DNA of 64,000 nucleotides from an uncultured Erythrobacter sp. Its GTDB lineage: Bacteria > Pseudomonadota > Alphaproteobacteria > Sphingomonadales > Sphingomonadaceae. The position numbers were made by a program, and so were the translations under genes. Location: NCBI GenBank assembly GCA_947493165.1, contig CANLPY010000001.1:1464501-1528500 (forward strand), in the 5' to 3' direction. Positions 39,810 through 49,641 of the stretch are shown here, piece by piece; position 1 is the stretch's first letter, and each line of letters opens with the position of its first letter. The notes beneath the pieces are model-generated. The model was given only the letters and a program-made list of their open reading frames with translations. It was not told the origin of the DNA and ran no database searches.

Positions 39810-41221
39810 AGGGGTCTGAACTCTATCTTCAAACCGTCTTTTGGCTGAGGAATCGGCCAAGGCTGCCAATCAGGTTCATACCCCTTTTCAATTACAATTT
39901 CATAGCGCTGCAGGATCTGCGCCATCAACACTTTCACCTGCATATAAGCAAAGTGTAGCCCAAGGCACATATGCGCCCCGCCGCCAAACGGTACCCACGC
40001 ATATTTGTGACGCGCCTTCACCTTATCCGGCGTAAAGCGCATCGGATCAAAGGTGTAGGGATCGTCCCAATAGTCTTCGGAATGATGCGTCCAATAAATG
40101 TTGATGCCGCAAGGCGTGCCTGCCGGAATGTGATAGCCGCCAAATTCAAAGCTCTTTAGTGCGCGGCGCGGCATTGAAGGTACTGGCGGCATCATGCGCA
40201 GCGATTCCTTGAATGCCATTTCTGTCAGTTCAAGCTTGCCCATGTCATCATAATCGAGCGGTCGCGCCTCACCGTCGCTGTCTGGCCCGCCCGTTACCGC
40301 CAATATTTCATCGCGCACTTTCGCTTGCCATTCAGGGTTCTTAGCGAGCAGATAGATCAGCGAGGTTGCGCTTGATGTGATCGTGTCATGCGCCGCCATC
40401 ATTAAAAAGTTCATGTGATCAACAACTTCGTCGACCGGCAGCAACGAACCATCCTCGCGGGTCGCGGTCGCAAATTGGCTGAACATGTCTTGGCCGCCGC
40501 CATTTTCGCGGCGCTTGTGGGTTTCAGCGGTGAAATAGTCGACCAGAAACGCGCGCCCATCGACGCCCCTCTTCATCTTAGTGAAGGGCAGCGGCTTGCG
40601 CACCGGCGCGACGGAGGCTTGAACCATATCGACAAACGCTTCATTGATTTTGTCAGCTTCCGGTCCCCACGGAATTCCGATAAAGCTGTCGGCCGCCAGA
40701 TCGAGCGTCAGTTCCTTAATCGCTGGGTAAAATTCCATCGGCCCAGACCAATTCGCCACTTCTTTCGAAATCCCGCGATTGAGTGCGCCAGAATAGTGCC
40801 GCATCGGCCCCGGCTTGAAGGCTATGGACAAAGCGCGCCGATCAATCCGGTGATGATCGAAATCCATCAGCATAAGTCCGCGAGGGAACAGCTGGTCTAG
40901 GACGGGACCCCAACCTTGCTCGCTGGAGAATATCTTCTCTTTGTTGAACAGGACCAATTCATTGGCTTCTGCGCCGATCATGGCCACGTTCCAGCCGCCA
41001 AACGCCTTCGTCTTGTAGACCCGGCCATAGGTTTCGACCATGCGGCGCGTGAACGCATGGGGGTCGGCCAACATCTTGAAGGTGTTGCCCACCATGGGCC
41101 AGCCGCCTTCGCCTGGAATATGCCCTATATCAGCCTCGGACGGATTGCCTTCTGCCCAATGAGCTGGCTGTGCTTCGGCCGCTGCATTCGCAGCAGAATT
41201 TTGGTCGGCGATTGTCGCCAT
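39806..41221 (-). CDS. cytochrome P450
   Basis: I-helix MMAAHDTITSSATSL, K-helix ESLRM, heme-binding FGGGAHMCLGLHFA; ATG at 41221 with upstream gagga. Confidence 0.92.
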   Translation of the reverse strand: MATIADQNSAANAAAEAQPAHWAEGNPSEADIGHIPGEGGWPMVGNTFKMLADPHAFTRRMVETYGRVYKTKAFGGWNVAMIGAEANELVLFNKEKIFSSEQGWGPVLDQLFPRGLMLMDFDHHRIDRRALSIAFKPGPMRHYSGALNRGISKEVANWSGPMEFYPAIKELTLDLAADSFIGIPWGPEADKINEAFVDMVQASVAPVRKPLPFTKMKRGVDGRAFLVDYFTAETHKRRENGGGQDMFSQFATATREDGSLLPVDEVVDHMNFLMMAAHDTITSSATSLIYLLAKNPEWQAKVRDEILAVTGGPDSDGEARPLDYDDMGKLELTEMAFKESLRMMPPVPSMPRRALKSFEFGGYHIPAGTPCGINIYWTHHSEDYWDDPYTFDPMRFTPDKVKARHKYAWVPFGGGAHMCLGLHFAYMQVKVLMAQILQRYEIVIEKGYEPDWQPWPIPQPKDGLKIEFRPL

Positions 41222-41323
41222 GGGACAAGTCCTCAATCAAGTTCGGATTTACAACTTACTTGAATGTAAGCGCCAAATGCTACCAATTCCAGTGCTAATG
41301 GCAGCGCGCAATCACGGCGCTAC

Positions 41324-42358
41324 TTAAGCCCAACCAGAAAGCTCTTGCGCGATCAGCGTTTCCAGCAATTGCACACCAGCATCGCTAACATTCAGGCAAT
41401 CAAGCACTGCATATTCTTTACCGCCAGCTTCCTCAAAAATTTCCGCGCCCTCTAGCGCCAGTTCCTCAAGCGTTTCGACGCAGTCAGCGGAAAATCCGGG
41501 GGCTGCAACAGCGATCCGCTTCGTGCCGTTTTCGGCTTCTTTAGTCAGCGTGTCATCGGTGGCGGGTTCAAGCCATTGTGCCGGACCAAAGCGGGATTGA
41601 AAGCTCGTCTCAAATCGTACGCCATCAAACTGCGGCAGCACTTCAAGTCGTTCACGCAGCAACCTTGCCGTCTTGTGGCAATGACAATGATACGGGTCAC
41701 CCAACTCCAAAGTGCGCTGAGGCATACCGTGGAAAGATAACAGCAGCACTTCGGGCTTGAATGTGAGCGCATCAAATTGACGTGAAAGATCGCTCGCCAA
41801 CGCGTCAAGATAGGCCGTGTTATCATGATAAGGTGGAAGGAACCGCAAGGCCGGTTGCCAGCGCATGTTGCCCATCACCCGCGCCACTTCATCGAACACC
41901 GTGGCAGTCGTAGCGGCACAATACTGCGGATAGAGTGGCGCAATCAGGATCCGGTCACAGCCTGCCTCTGTCAGCTTTGTCATTCGGTCTTCAATCGAAG
42001 GAGAGCCGTAGCGCATGGCGTATTCGACCACGACGTTCTCACCCATCTCACCGCCAATAGCCTCAGCTTGGCGCGCAGTAATATCTGCGAGCGGGGAGCC
42101 TCGCTCGGTCCATACCTTGGAATAGGCCTCCGCGCTCTTCTTAGGCCGCGTATTAAGAATGACACCGAGAAGTAAGGGTTGCCAGATCAACTTGGGGATC
42201 TCGATCACGCGGGGGTCAGAAAGAAACTGCTTGAGATACGCCTTCACCGCTCCGGGCGTTGGAGCCTGTGGCGTACCGAGGTTCACCAACAAAACTCCAA
42301 TTGATCCGCTAGCAACCGGCAGATGGTCATTGGGTAGACGCTGTTTCTGCCAAGTCAT
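41324..42358 (-). CDS. hemH: ferrochelatase
   Basis: VLLVNLGTPQAPTPGAVKAYLKQFLSDPRVIEIP, LLSFHGMPQRTLELGDPYHCHCHKTARLL. Confidence 0.95.
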   Translation of the reverse strand: MTWQKQRLPNDHLPVASGSIGVLLVNLGTPQAPTPGAVKAYLKQFLSDPRVIEIPKLIWQPLLLGVILNTRPKKSAEAYSKVWTERGSPLADITARQAEAIGGEMGENVVVEYAMRYGSPSIEDRMTKLTEAGCDRILIAPLYPQYCAATTATVFDEVARVMGNMRWQPALRFLPPYHDNTAYLDALASDLSRQFDALTFKPEVLLLSFHGMPQRTLELGDPYHCHCHKTARLLRERLEVLPQFDGVRFETSFQSRFGPAQWLEPATDDTLTKEAENGTKRIAVAAPGFSADCVETLEELALEGAEIFEEAGGKEYAVLDCLNVSDAGVQLLETLIAQELSGWA

Positions 42359-42392
42359 GGCCGTTCAACGGTCGAGAGGTGATTTAGGTCCA

Positions 42393-44678
42393 TCATATGC
42401 CGCCTGAAAGTAGGGGGAGTCGGCGCAGTCTCAAGCCCGTCGCCGAAAACAGCGCATTGGCAATGGCAGGAGCAGCAACAACTGCGCCCAATTCGCCCGG
42501 GTCCGCGCTGGCGGCCTCGTTGGCGATAAACTCGACCTCAATTTCAGGGCAATCGGCGAGGCTAGGCAGGCCCAGCTCGTCGTAATCGAGCGCCGTGGGC
42601 AGGCCTGAGCGGTACCGGATAGCGTTACCTAGCGCGAGGCTGAGGCCAAAAATCAAACCGCCTTCGATTTGTTGGCGAGCGATATCAATATTGATGATCC
42701 GGCCGATATCTACTGCGGCAGACAGCCGGGTCACACGAACCCCGCCTTCACTTTGGCGAGCGGTTGCAACGCAGGCGATCCGCCCGCCGCTAACCGCATC
42801 TCCGATCCGGTGGCACGCCAAACCTTGTCCGCTTTGATCAATCCCGCCATCCCATGCCGCCATCTGCGCTGCCAACTGCAAGCAAGCGGCAAGCCTAATG
42901 TCATCGCCCAACATGGCCATACGATAGGAAAGGGGTTCACTTGAGTGTTCCGCCACGATCTCATCAATAAAGCTCTCTGTCGCAAAGGCGGTGTATGCGT
43001 TGGCGTTACCGCGCATACGTCCGACCGGCAAACCGATCTCAACAGGGATGTGATCCACCACTACACTAGGAATGGCGTAAGGGGGGACGGCGCCTTCACA
43101 AGCCATCGCATCCTTTGTGCCATTGGTTTCACGGATCGCTGCACTTGCGGTGAGATTGTCAAACAGTCGCTTACCAAATTCCATATTTGCTGGGGGGCAC
43201 GCAATGCGGCTGCGAAGCGCATCAATTCGTCCTCCGCCATCCGCAGAAAGTTGCGCGCCGAGTAGCAGGTAAGCGGGTGTCCGAGGGCGCGACTGAACGA
43301 TTTCCTCGCGCCGCGACCAAATGAGCTGAATTGGGCGGCCATGGCTTCCCGAAAATTCGCGAGCGATCAAGGCCGCTTCAATAGCGTGATCATGCCCAAG
43401 CCTAGCGTCAAAACTGCCACCTGCAGGCATGGGGTAAAGCACGACCTTTTCCAAATCGATGTCGATTGCCCTAGCCGCAGCCTCGCGCGCACTCTCTGGC
43501 GCTTGGCTGGCCATCCAAAGCTCAAGCTTGCCATCTTCAAATCGAGCGGTGACGCATGCAGTTTCGAGAGGAGCAGGGATCGCTGCCTCCACTTCGTAAC
43601 GGCGTGCAAAATCGACCCGCGTCATCGCTTCCGCGCCAAAACCGTTTTCAGCGATACGGAATGATGCTCCGCTATCGACCATCGAATCAAGCCGAGCAGC
43701 AATTTCATCGCTATCAATCGGGGTTTGGGTCGTGAATTGGGGTCTCAGCGCAGACAAGGCCCGTTCGGCCTGCCACCAATTGCCGGCTATCGCCGCAATC
43801 CACCGTTTGCCTTCAATCACGCTTAGAACGCCGCGCGGGCGACCTTGTTCAAAACCGCTCAGGGTCGTGTTATCAACGGGTCCGTGCCGGATCGCGGCGT
43901 AGGCCATGCCAGGCAGCCGCACATCCCCTGCGAATTGATAGGTTCCATCGACCTTGGATGGCAGGTCGATACGCGGAAAACTGACGGGAGCATCTGCGTC
44001 ATTGGGTAGAGGGTCTTCGCCAGGTTGCTCTGGTCGCAATGGCGGTGGGTCAATGGCTTCCTGCGCCGCAGCGTCAACCGCAAGTTCGCCGAAGCTAAAC
44101 TGTTCGTCGCCGTTGCGGACAAAGCCATTGTCAACCACACACTCCTCCCATCTTACGCCCCACCGCTCAGCAGCAGATTGCGCTAGCATTGATCGCGCAG
44201 CAGCCGCAGCATGGCGGCACGGTGTTTCAAAGGCGGCAATCGACATGCCGTCTGCAGTCGCTGAAAACCGGCTGTCTTGAGCAAAGCGTGTAGCCAGAAT
44301 GTCATCGCTGCTGTCAGCAAACCCTTGCACGGGACCACCCCAAAGCGCAGACCATTTGCTGGCCAACGGGATGTTGGCATAGGCGCCGCTTATCGGAGCA
44401 GGCTCAACCGCAATTTGCCGCCAATCTGCACCCAATTCTTGCGCGATGATCTGAGGCAAAAGGGTCGTAATACCCTGCCCCATTTCTAGCTGAGGGACAG
44501 CCACCGTCACTACGCCATCTTCTGCAATTTTAAGCCAAGCATCAAAAACATGTTCGCCGGACGATGCGGCAAGCGGATTGGGGAAATTGCGCGGGAACAA
44601 CCACCAGGCAACCACCAAGCCGCCGCCCGCCGCCGCTCCAGCAAGTAAGCCCCTGCGTGTAATGGCCGCTGCTACCAT
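42393..44678 (-). CDS. xanthine dehydrogenase-family molybdopterin-binding subunit (isoquinoline 1-oxidoreductase beta-like)
   Basis: TAT-like signal ITRRGLLAGAAAGGG, VAVPQLEMGQGITTLLPQIIAQELGADW, C-terminal DPGELGAVVAAPAIANALFSATGLRLRRLPL. Confidence 0.88.
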   Translation of the reverse strand: MVAAAITRRGLLAGAAAGGGLVVAWWLFPRNFPNPLAASSGEHVFDAWLKIAEDGVVTVAVPQLEMGQGITTLLPQIIAQELGADWRQIAVEPAPISGAYANIPLASKWSALWGGPVQGFADSSDDILATRFAQDSRFSATADGMSIAAFETPCRHAAAAARSMLAQSAAERWGVRWEECVVDNGFVRNGDEQFSFGELAVDAAAQEAIDPPPLRPEQPGEDPLPNDADAPVSFPRIDLPSKVDGTYQFAGDVRLPGMAYAAIRHGPVDNTTLSGFEQGRPRGVLSVIEGKRWIAAIAGNWWQAERALSALRPQFTTQTPIDSDEIAARLDSMVDSGASFRIAENGFGAEAMTRVDFARRYEVEAAIPAPLETACVTARFEDGKLELWMASQAPESAREAAARAIDIDLEKVVLYPMPAGGSFDARLGHDHAIEAALIAREFSGSHGRPIQLIWSRREEIVQSRPRTPAYLLLGAQLSADGGGRIDALRSRIACPPANMEFGKRLFDNLTASAAIRETNGTKDAMACEGAVPPYAIPSVVVDHIPVEIGLPVGRMRGNANAYTAFATESFIDEIVAEHSSEPLSYRMAMLGDDIRLAACLQLAAQMAAWDGGIDQSGQGLACHRIGDAVSGGRIACVATARQSEGGVRVTRLSAAVDIGRIINIDIARQQIEGGLIFGLSLALGNAIRYRSGLPTALDYDELGLPSLADCPEIEVEFIANEAASADPGELGAVVAAPAIANALFSATGLRLRRLPLLSGGI

Positions 44679-44681
44679 CCT

Positions 44682-45683
44682 TCAGCCGTCCTCGCCTTCT
44701 AGCCACCGCGCAACAGCTTTGGCGATGTCGCGAAACGCATCGCCCTCCGGCCCATCGCTTACTGCAACCGGAACGCCCGCGTCGCCAGCTTCGCGGATCG
44801 GCAAGCTCAAGGGTATTCGGCCCAAGAAGGGGATGTCTAGCCGCTGGGCCAATTGTTCAAACCCGCCTTTGCCAAATGGATCGCTTAATTCGCCGCAATG
44901 CGGACAAGCATAGCCCGCCATGTTCTCAACAAGACCGATAATCGGCACTTTTCCAGTTTCGAACAATTGCCCTGCGCGCGCTGCATCGATCAGCGCCAAA
45001 TCTTGAGGCGTAGAGACCAGCACCGCGCCATCAGGTTTGTGCTTTTGCATCATCGTAATCTGCACATCGCCAGTTCCCGGCGGCAGATCAATCAGCAGCA
45101 GGTCGGTGTCGCCCCAGTCGCCTTCGATAAGTTGGGACATGGCATTGCCCACCATTGGGCCGCGCCACGCCAACGCTTGTGCAGGTTTGGCGAGATTTCC
45201 CATAGACAGCATTTTTACGCCATGCGGGCTGTCGAGCGGGACGAGCTTGTCGTCCTGCGCAATCGGTTTCTGCCCCTCAGTTGCTAGCAATTTGGGCTGC
45301 GAAGGTCCGTAAATATCAGCATCAACAATGCCGACCTTGTGCCCCATTTTTGCCAGAGCAATCGCAAGATTTGTGGTCAATGTTGACTTGCCAACGCCGC
45401 CCTTGCCCGAACCAATGGCGATAATCCGGCGCTTGACGCGCTCACCCATAAAGGCAGTCCGCACCTCGCTAACGCCGACTAGAGGTGACAACGCAGCTTC
45501 GATCGTTGCTTGCGCATCAGCGCGCTCGCTAGCGGAAAGGCCGCTCGCTTCAACCACAACGATCGCTCGGCCAGCAACGATACGCGCTGACGTAACCCGC
45601 GCAGCAATTGCCCCGCCGGCGGATTCATGCAGCGCTGCGATGAGTCGCGCTTCATCTTCGGAGAGCTTCTTTTCCTCAACCAT
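44682..45683 (-). CDS. Mrp/NBP35-family Fe-S cluster carrier ATPase
   Basis: AIGSGKGGVGKSTLTTNLAIALAKMG, VDADIYGPSQPKLL, LIDLPPGTGDVQIT, CPHCG. Confidence 0.93.
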   Translation of the reverse strand: MVEEKKLSEDEARLIAALHESAGGAIAARVTSARIVAGRAIVVVEASGLSASERADAQATIEAALSPLVGVSEVRTAFMGERVKRRIIAIGSGKGGVGKSTLTTNLAIALAKMGHKVGIVDADIYGPSQPKLLATEGQKPIAQDDKLVPLDSPHGVKMLSMGNLAKPAQALAWRGPMVGNAMSQLIEGDWGDTDLLLIDLPPGTGDVQITMMQKHKPDGAVLVSTPQDLALIDAARAGQLFETGKVPIIGLVENMAGYACPHCGELSDPFGKGGFEQLAQRLDIPFLGRIPLSLPIREAGDAGVPVAVSDGPEGDAFRDIAKAVARWLEGEDG

Positions 45684-45774
45684 TACCGGCGGCCTCTAGC
45701 ATCAAAATCGCCTTCGTAATCCTTGTTTTTCGTAAAGCCCTGTTTTTCGCAAAACTGCACCCTATAAAAGGGCT

Positions 45775-46920
45775 ATGAGAATTTTTGACGGTTTCAGAGA
45801 ACGCTTCGGCTCAGCAGGTGCATTGTCGATGGCAGGGAAGAAAAACCCTTGGGGCAGCGGCGGCGGCGACAAGCCTTCCGGCGGCGATGACGATGGGGGC
45901 AAAGATGGCGGCCCTCGCAACCCATGGTTACCCGGTGGCGGCAGTGATGATGGCAAGCGGCGTTCTGCTAGCATTGAAGACATTTTCAAAAATCGTGGAC
46001 CCGAAGGTCCAAACCGCAAAGGCGGCGGACCTGGAGGTCCGAACTTCCGTTTTCCAGAGCGGCCTGGCGGCAAAAGCTGGCTGCCTGTGCTTGTGGTGTT
46101 AGCTGCCGTCATTTGGGTGGCGCTTTCAGCTGTACATATTGTCGGCGCGAAAGAGCAAGGCATTGTAACAACGTTTGGCAAATACTCTAAGACGCTTGGG
46201 CCTGGCTTTAACTGGACAGCGCCGTGGCCGTTTCAAAGTGTTGAGGTTGAACCTGTCAGCACCATTAGATCCGAACAAATCCCGGGTGGATCTGGAGAGA
46301 AACTGATTCTAACTGGTGATCAGAATTTGGTGAATCTGTCATACCTCATTCGTTGGAACATCAAGGATCTGAAAGACTTCAAATTTCAACTCGCAGCGCC
46401 AGAAGACACAATTCGCGAGGTCGCAGAGGCTGCCATGCGCGCATCAGTCGCTGAGAAGACTCTAGATCAGACGTTCTCTGGTGCTGGCCGCGCTGACATC
46501 GAAGCGGGCGTTCGCAAGCGGATGCAAGATTTGCTCGACGCCTATCGTTCAGGCGTTGCAGTGCAGGGTGTTGAAATCAACCTTGCAGAACCACCTGCCG
46601 AAGTGAACGAGGCATTCAAAGACGTTTCTGTGGCAGAGCAAGATGCTAATGCGGCGGTCAACACCGCACGCGGTACAGCGCAGCGCATTCTTGAGCTGGC
46701 TCAGGGTGAAACCGGCGCTTTTGACCGCGTTTATGAAGAATATCGCCGCGCTCCTGAGGTGACGCAAAGGCGATTGTATTACGAGACCATGGAAGCGGTC
46801 TTGAGCAAGACTGATAAGACAATCATCGAAACAGACGGCGTGACACCATATTTGCCGTTGCCAGAAATTCGCAAACGGGCGCAGCAAGCCGCCCCGGCGA
46901 TTAATGCGGAGGGTCAGTAA
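45775..46920 (+). CDS. hflK: FtsH protease activity modulator HflK
   Basis: N-terminal Gly/Lys-rich region, single TM, SPFH/band-7 domain; upstream of hflC. Confidence 0.92.
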   Translation: MRIFDGFRERFGSAGALSMAGKKNPWGSGGGDKPSGGDDDGGKDGGPRNPWLPGGGSDDGKRRSASIEDIFKNRGPEGPNRKGGGPGGPNFRFPERPGGKSWLPVLVVLAAVIWVALSAVHIVGAKEQGIVTTFGKYSKTLGPGFNWTAPWPFQSVEVEPVSTIRSEQIPGGSGEKLILTGDQNLVNLSYLIRWNIKDLKDFKFQLAAPEDTIREVAEAAMRASVAEKTLDQTFSGAGRADIEAGVRKRMQDLLDAYRSGVAVQGVEINLAEPPAEVNEAFKDVSVAEQDANAAVNTARGTAQRILELAQGETGAFDRVYEEYRRAPEVTQRRLYYETMEAVLSKTDKTIIETDGVTPYLPLPEIRKRAQQAAPAINAEGQ

Positions 46921-46921
46921 C

Positions 46922-47767
46922 ATGGAAAACATCTGGCAGACTTATCGCAACGCAATCATCGCAGTGGGCATTCTGGCTGCTGTCTTACTGGCCAGTATCG
47001 TAGTTGTTCCGGAAACACATCAGGGCGTCGTCGTCCGAACTGGTGAGCCAGTGCGCGTAATCAACCGCTTCAAGCCGGATCAACCTTTTGGTGAAACCGG
47101 CGCAGGCATGGTTTTGCGCTTACCAATCGTCGAAACGGTTCAAATGGTCGACAAGCGCGTGCTCAACCTTGCGATGGAAAACGAGCAAGTGCTTTCAAAC
47201 GACCAGCAGCGTTTGCAGGTTGATGCCTACGCGCGCTTTCGCATCATCGACCCCGTATTGATGGTCGAAACAGCGGGCACGACAGATGGGGTTCGTGCAC
47301 AGTTGGAACCAATTCTCAACTCCGTTTTGCGCCAGGAACTTGGCCGCCGAACATTCCAAGCCATGCTGACAGCAGAACGCGGCAACGCGATGACATCGAT
47401 CCGGGATAATCTTGACCGGCAGGCCCGCCAGTATGGTGCGCAAGTGCTTGATGTCCGAGTGAAGCGAACCGACTTGCCAGAAGGCACGCCACTTGAATCA
47501 GCGTTCCGCCGGATGCGGACCGACCGTGAGCGCGAAGCTGTCACGATACGGGCACAAGGCAATCGCAACGCTCGAATTATTCGCGCCGATGCGGATGCCG
47601 AAGCTGCTCGAATGTACGCTGAGAGCTTTGGTAAGGACCCACAGTTCTACGATTTTTACCGTGCCATGCAGAGCTACCGAGAGACCTTTATTGACGGCGA
47701 TGGCGAAAGCTCAATGGTACTTTCTGAGGACAGCGAATATTTCCGCCAGTTCCGCGGAGCCCGCTGA
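46922..47767 (+). CDS. hflC: protease modulator HflC
   Basis: Band-7 protein, VVVPETHQGVVVRTGEPVRVINRF; adjacent to hflK. Confidence 0.92.
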   Translation: MENIWQTYRNAIIAVGILAAVLLASIVVVPETHQGVVVRTGEPVRVINRFKPDQPFGETGAGMVLRLPIVETVQMVDKRVLNLAMENEQVLSNDQQRLQVDAYARFRIIDPVLMVETAGTTDGVRAQLEPILNSVLRQELGRRTFQAMLTAERGNAMTSIRDNLDRQARQYGAQVLDVRVKRTDLPEGTPLESAFRRMRTDREREAVTIRAQGNRNARIIRADADAEAARMYAESFGKDPQFYDFYRAMQSYRETFIDGDGESSMVLSEDSEYFRQFRGAR

Positions 47768-47970
47768 TTGGGGGCGATTTCAACTCCACTTAAGTGGCTG
47801 TACGATAATCGCTCTCCGACGAAGCGCCAATGCGAACTGACCGACTACATTTGTCGTTCAAACTGCATTAAGTGCGTCTGAGCCCTAATTATAGGCGTAA
47901 CTGCTTGGTACATTCAAACGAACCAGTCGTTAGAATACGAAGCATAATTGAGAGTAAGGAACGAGAGGAC

Positions 47971-49509
47971 GTGGACAAAGTGCGGTACGTTTATGGACTG
48001 ACAAGCGCGCTGCTAGTGGGCGGCGCAACGGTATCCCTGGTAACCGGCCAACCTGCGGGCGCTCAAGTGGCGCAAAACGACGACAGGGTCATGAGCCAGG
48101 TTGTTCCGCGCGCAGGCGCACCTGCTAGCTTTGCTGACCTGACTGAACAATTGCAGCCAGCCGTGGTCAATATCGCCACGCGGCAACGCGTTGAAGTGCA
48201 AAGCCGCAACCCTTTCCAAGGGACGCCTTTTGCCGATCTGTTCAATCGCCGCCGCGGTGGTGAGCAAGCCCAGCCCCAAACCCGCGAAGCGCAATCACTG
48301 GGTTCGGGCTTCATTATTTCAGCAGACGGCTTTGTTGTAACCAACAACCATGTCGTGGCGCCTAATGATCGCGCAACGCTGGAAGAGATTACGGTGACCA
48401 TGCCAGACGGCACGGAATTTGAGGCCGAGCTGGTTGGCGCAGATCCAGCCTCTGACCTTGCGGTTCTGAAAATTCAGTCGAACGATAATTTTCCCTTCGT
48501 GAAATTTGGCGACTCCAGCCAAACTCGCGTGGGTGAATGGGTGGTCGCAATCGGCAATCCATTCGGTCTTGGAGGAACAGTCACCAGCGGTATCGTATCA
48601 GCAGTACTGCGGAACACCGGGCAAGGCGGCGCTTATGACCGCTATATTCAGACAGATGCCAGCATCAACCGAGGCAATTCGGGCGGGCCGCTGTTTGACA
48701 TGCAAGGCAATGTTATCGGCATCAACAATGCGATCTTCTCTCCATCGGGCGGTAGCGTTGGCATCGGCTTTGCCATTCCGGCAGAGATTGCCGCACCGAT
48801 TGTCGATGAACTGAAGGCAGGCCGCACAATTGAGCGCGGCTTCTTGGGTGTTAGCATTCAGCCTATCAACGATGATCTGGCCGATTCCCTTGGCTTGCCA
48901 CGCAATCGCGGCGAATTCGTGCAGAGCGTGCAAGATGGCCGCGCTGCCGATCAAGCCGGCATTCGGGCGGGTGACATCGTAACCAAAATAGACGGCAAGG
49001 ATGTTACCAGCGAACAGACATTGTCCTTCTTGGTCGCCAATATTGCACCGGGGACGCGCATTCCTATTGAACTGCTGCGCGATGGCGAGCGCAGGACAGT
49101 CAACGCGACCGTTGGCAAACGCCCCACCGATGAAGAGCTTCGTCAGGAGCAAATGTTTGATCCTGACGCGGAAGAAGAGATGACGCCGCAAGAATCAGAT
49201 GGTCTGATTGAAGAGAAATTGGGCGTGCAGGTGATTGAGCTCACCGACACAATCGCGCGCCAATTGGGCGCTGATCCCGATACGGTCGGTGTTGTGATCG
49301 GTGTGGTTGATCCAAACTCTGATGCGGGCCGCAAGGGCCTGCGGCGCGGAGACATCATACTGTCTGCCAACTATCAAGAGGTCGGCTCAGTAGACGATCT
49401 GCGCACGCGGATTTCGGAGGCCGAGGCCGACGGCCGTGATGCCCTGTTGCTGCGCATACAGCGCCGCGGACAGCCGCCGCGTTACTTGCCAGTACGGCTG
49501 CGCCAATAA
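47971..49509 (+). CDS. Do/DegQ-family serine endoprotease with two PDZ domains
   Basis: VVTNNHVV (His), SDLAVLKI (Asp), NRGNSGGPLF (Ser), two PDZ repeats; GTG start at 47971. Confidence 0.93.
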   Translation: MDKVRYVYGLTSALLVGGATVSLVTGQPAGAQVAQNDDRVMSQVVPRAGAPASFADLTEQLQPAVVNIATRQRVEVQSRNPFQGTPFADLFNRRRGGEQAQPQTREAQSLGSGFIISADGFVVTNNHVVAPNDRATLEEITVTMPDGTEFEAELVGADPASDLAVLKIQSNDNFPFVKFGDSSQTRVGEWVVAIGNPFGLGGTVTSGIVSAVLRNTGQGGAYDRYIQTDASINRGNSGGPLFDMQGNVIGINNAIFSPSGGSVGIGFAIPAEIAAPIVDELKAGRTIERGFLGVSIQPINDDLADSLGLPRNRGEFVQSVQDGRAADQAGIRAGDIVTKIDGKDVTSEQTLSFLVANIAPGTRIPIELLRDGERRTVNATVGKRPTDEELRQEQMFDPDAEEEMTPQESDGLIEEKLGVQVIELTDTIARQLGADPDTVGVVIGVVDPNSDAGRKGLRRGDIILSANYQEVGSVDDLRTRISEAEADGRDALLLRIQRRGQPPRYLPVRLRQ

Positions 49510-49548
49510 CGATACAGTGAAGCGGGTTGTGGCTCGCAGTGAAACGGA

Positions 49549-49588
49549 AAAGGGCGCTGCGATTCAATCGCGGCGCCCTTTTTGTTTT
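49549..49588. terminator. Bidirectional Rho-independent terminator between convergent genes
   Basis: aaagggcgctgcgat-tca-atcgcggcgcccttttt; strong stem with A/T tracts on both sides. Confidence 0.8.
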
Positions 49589-49641
49589 ATCTGTCATGGC
49601 TCTAGCTTAAGCCGCTTTCCTGATAATGCGGTAACCTATCG

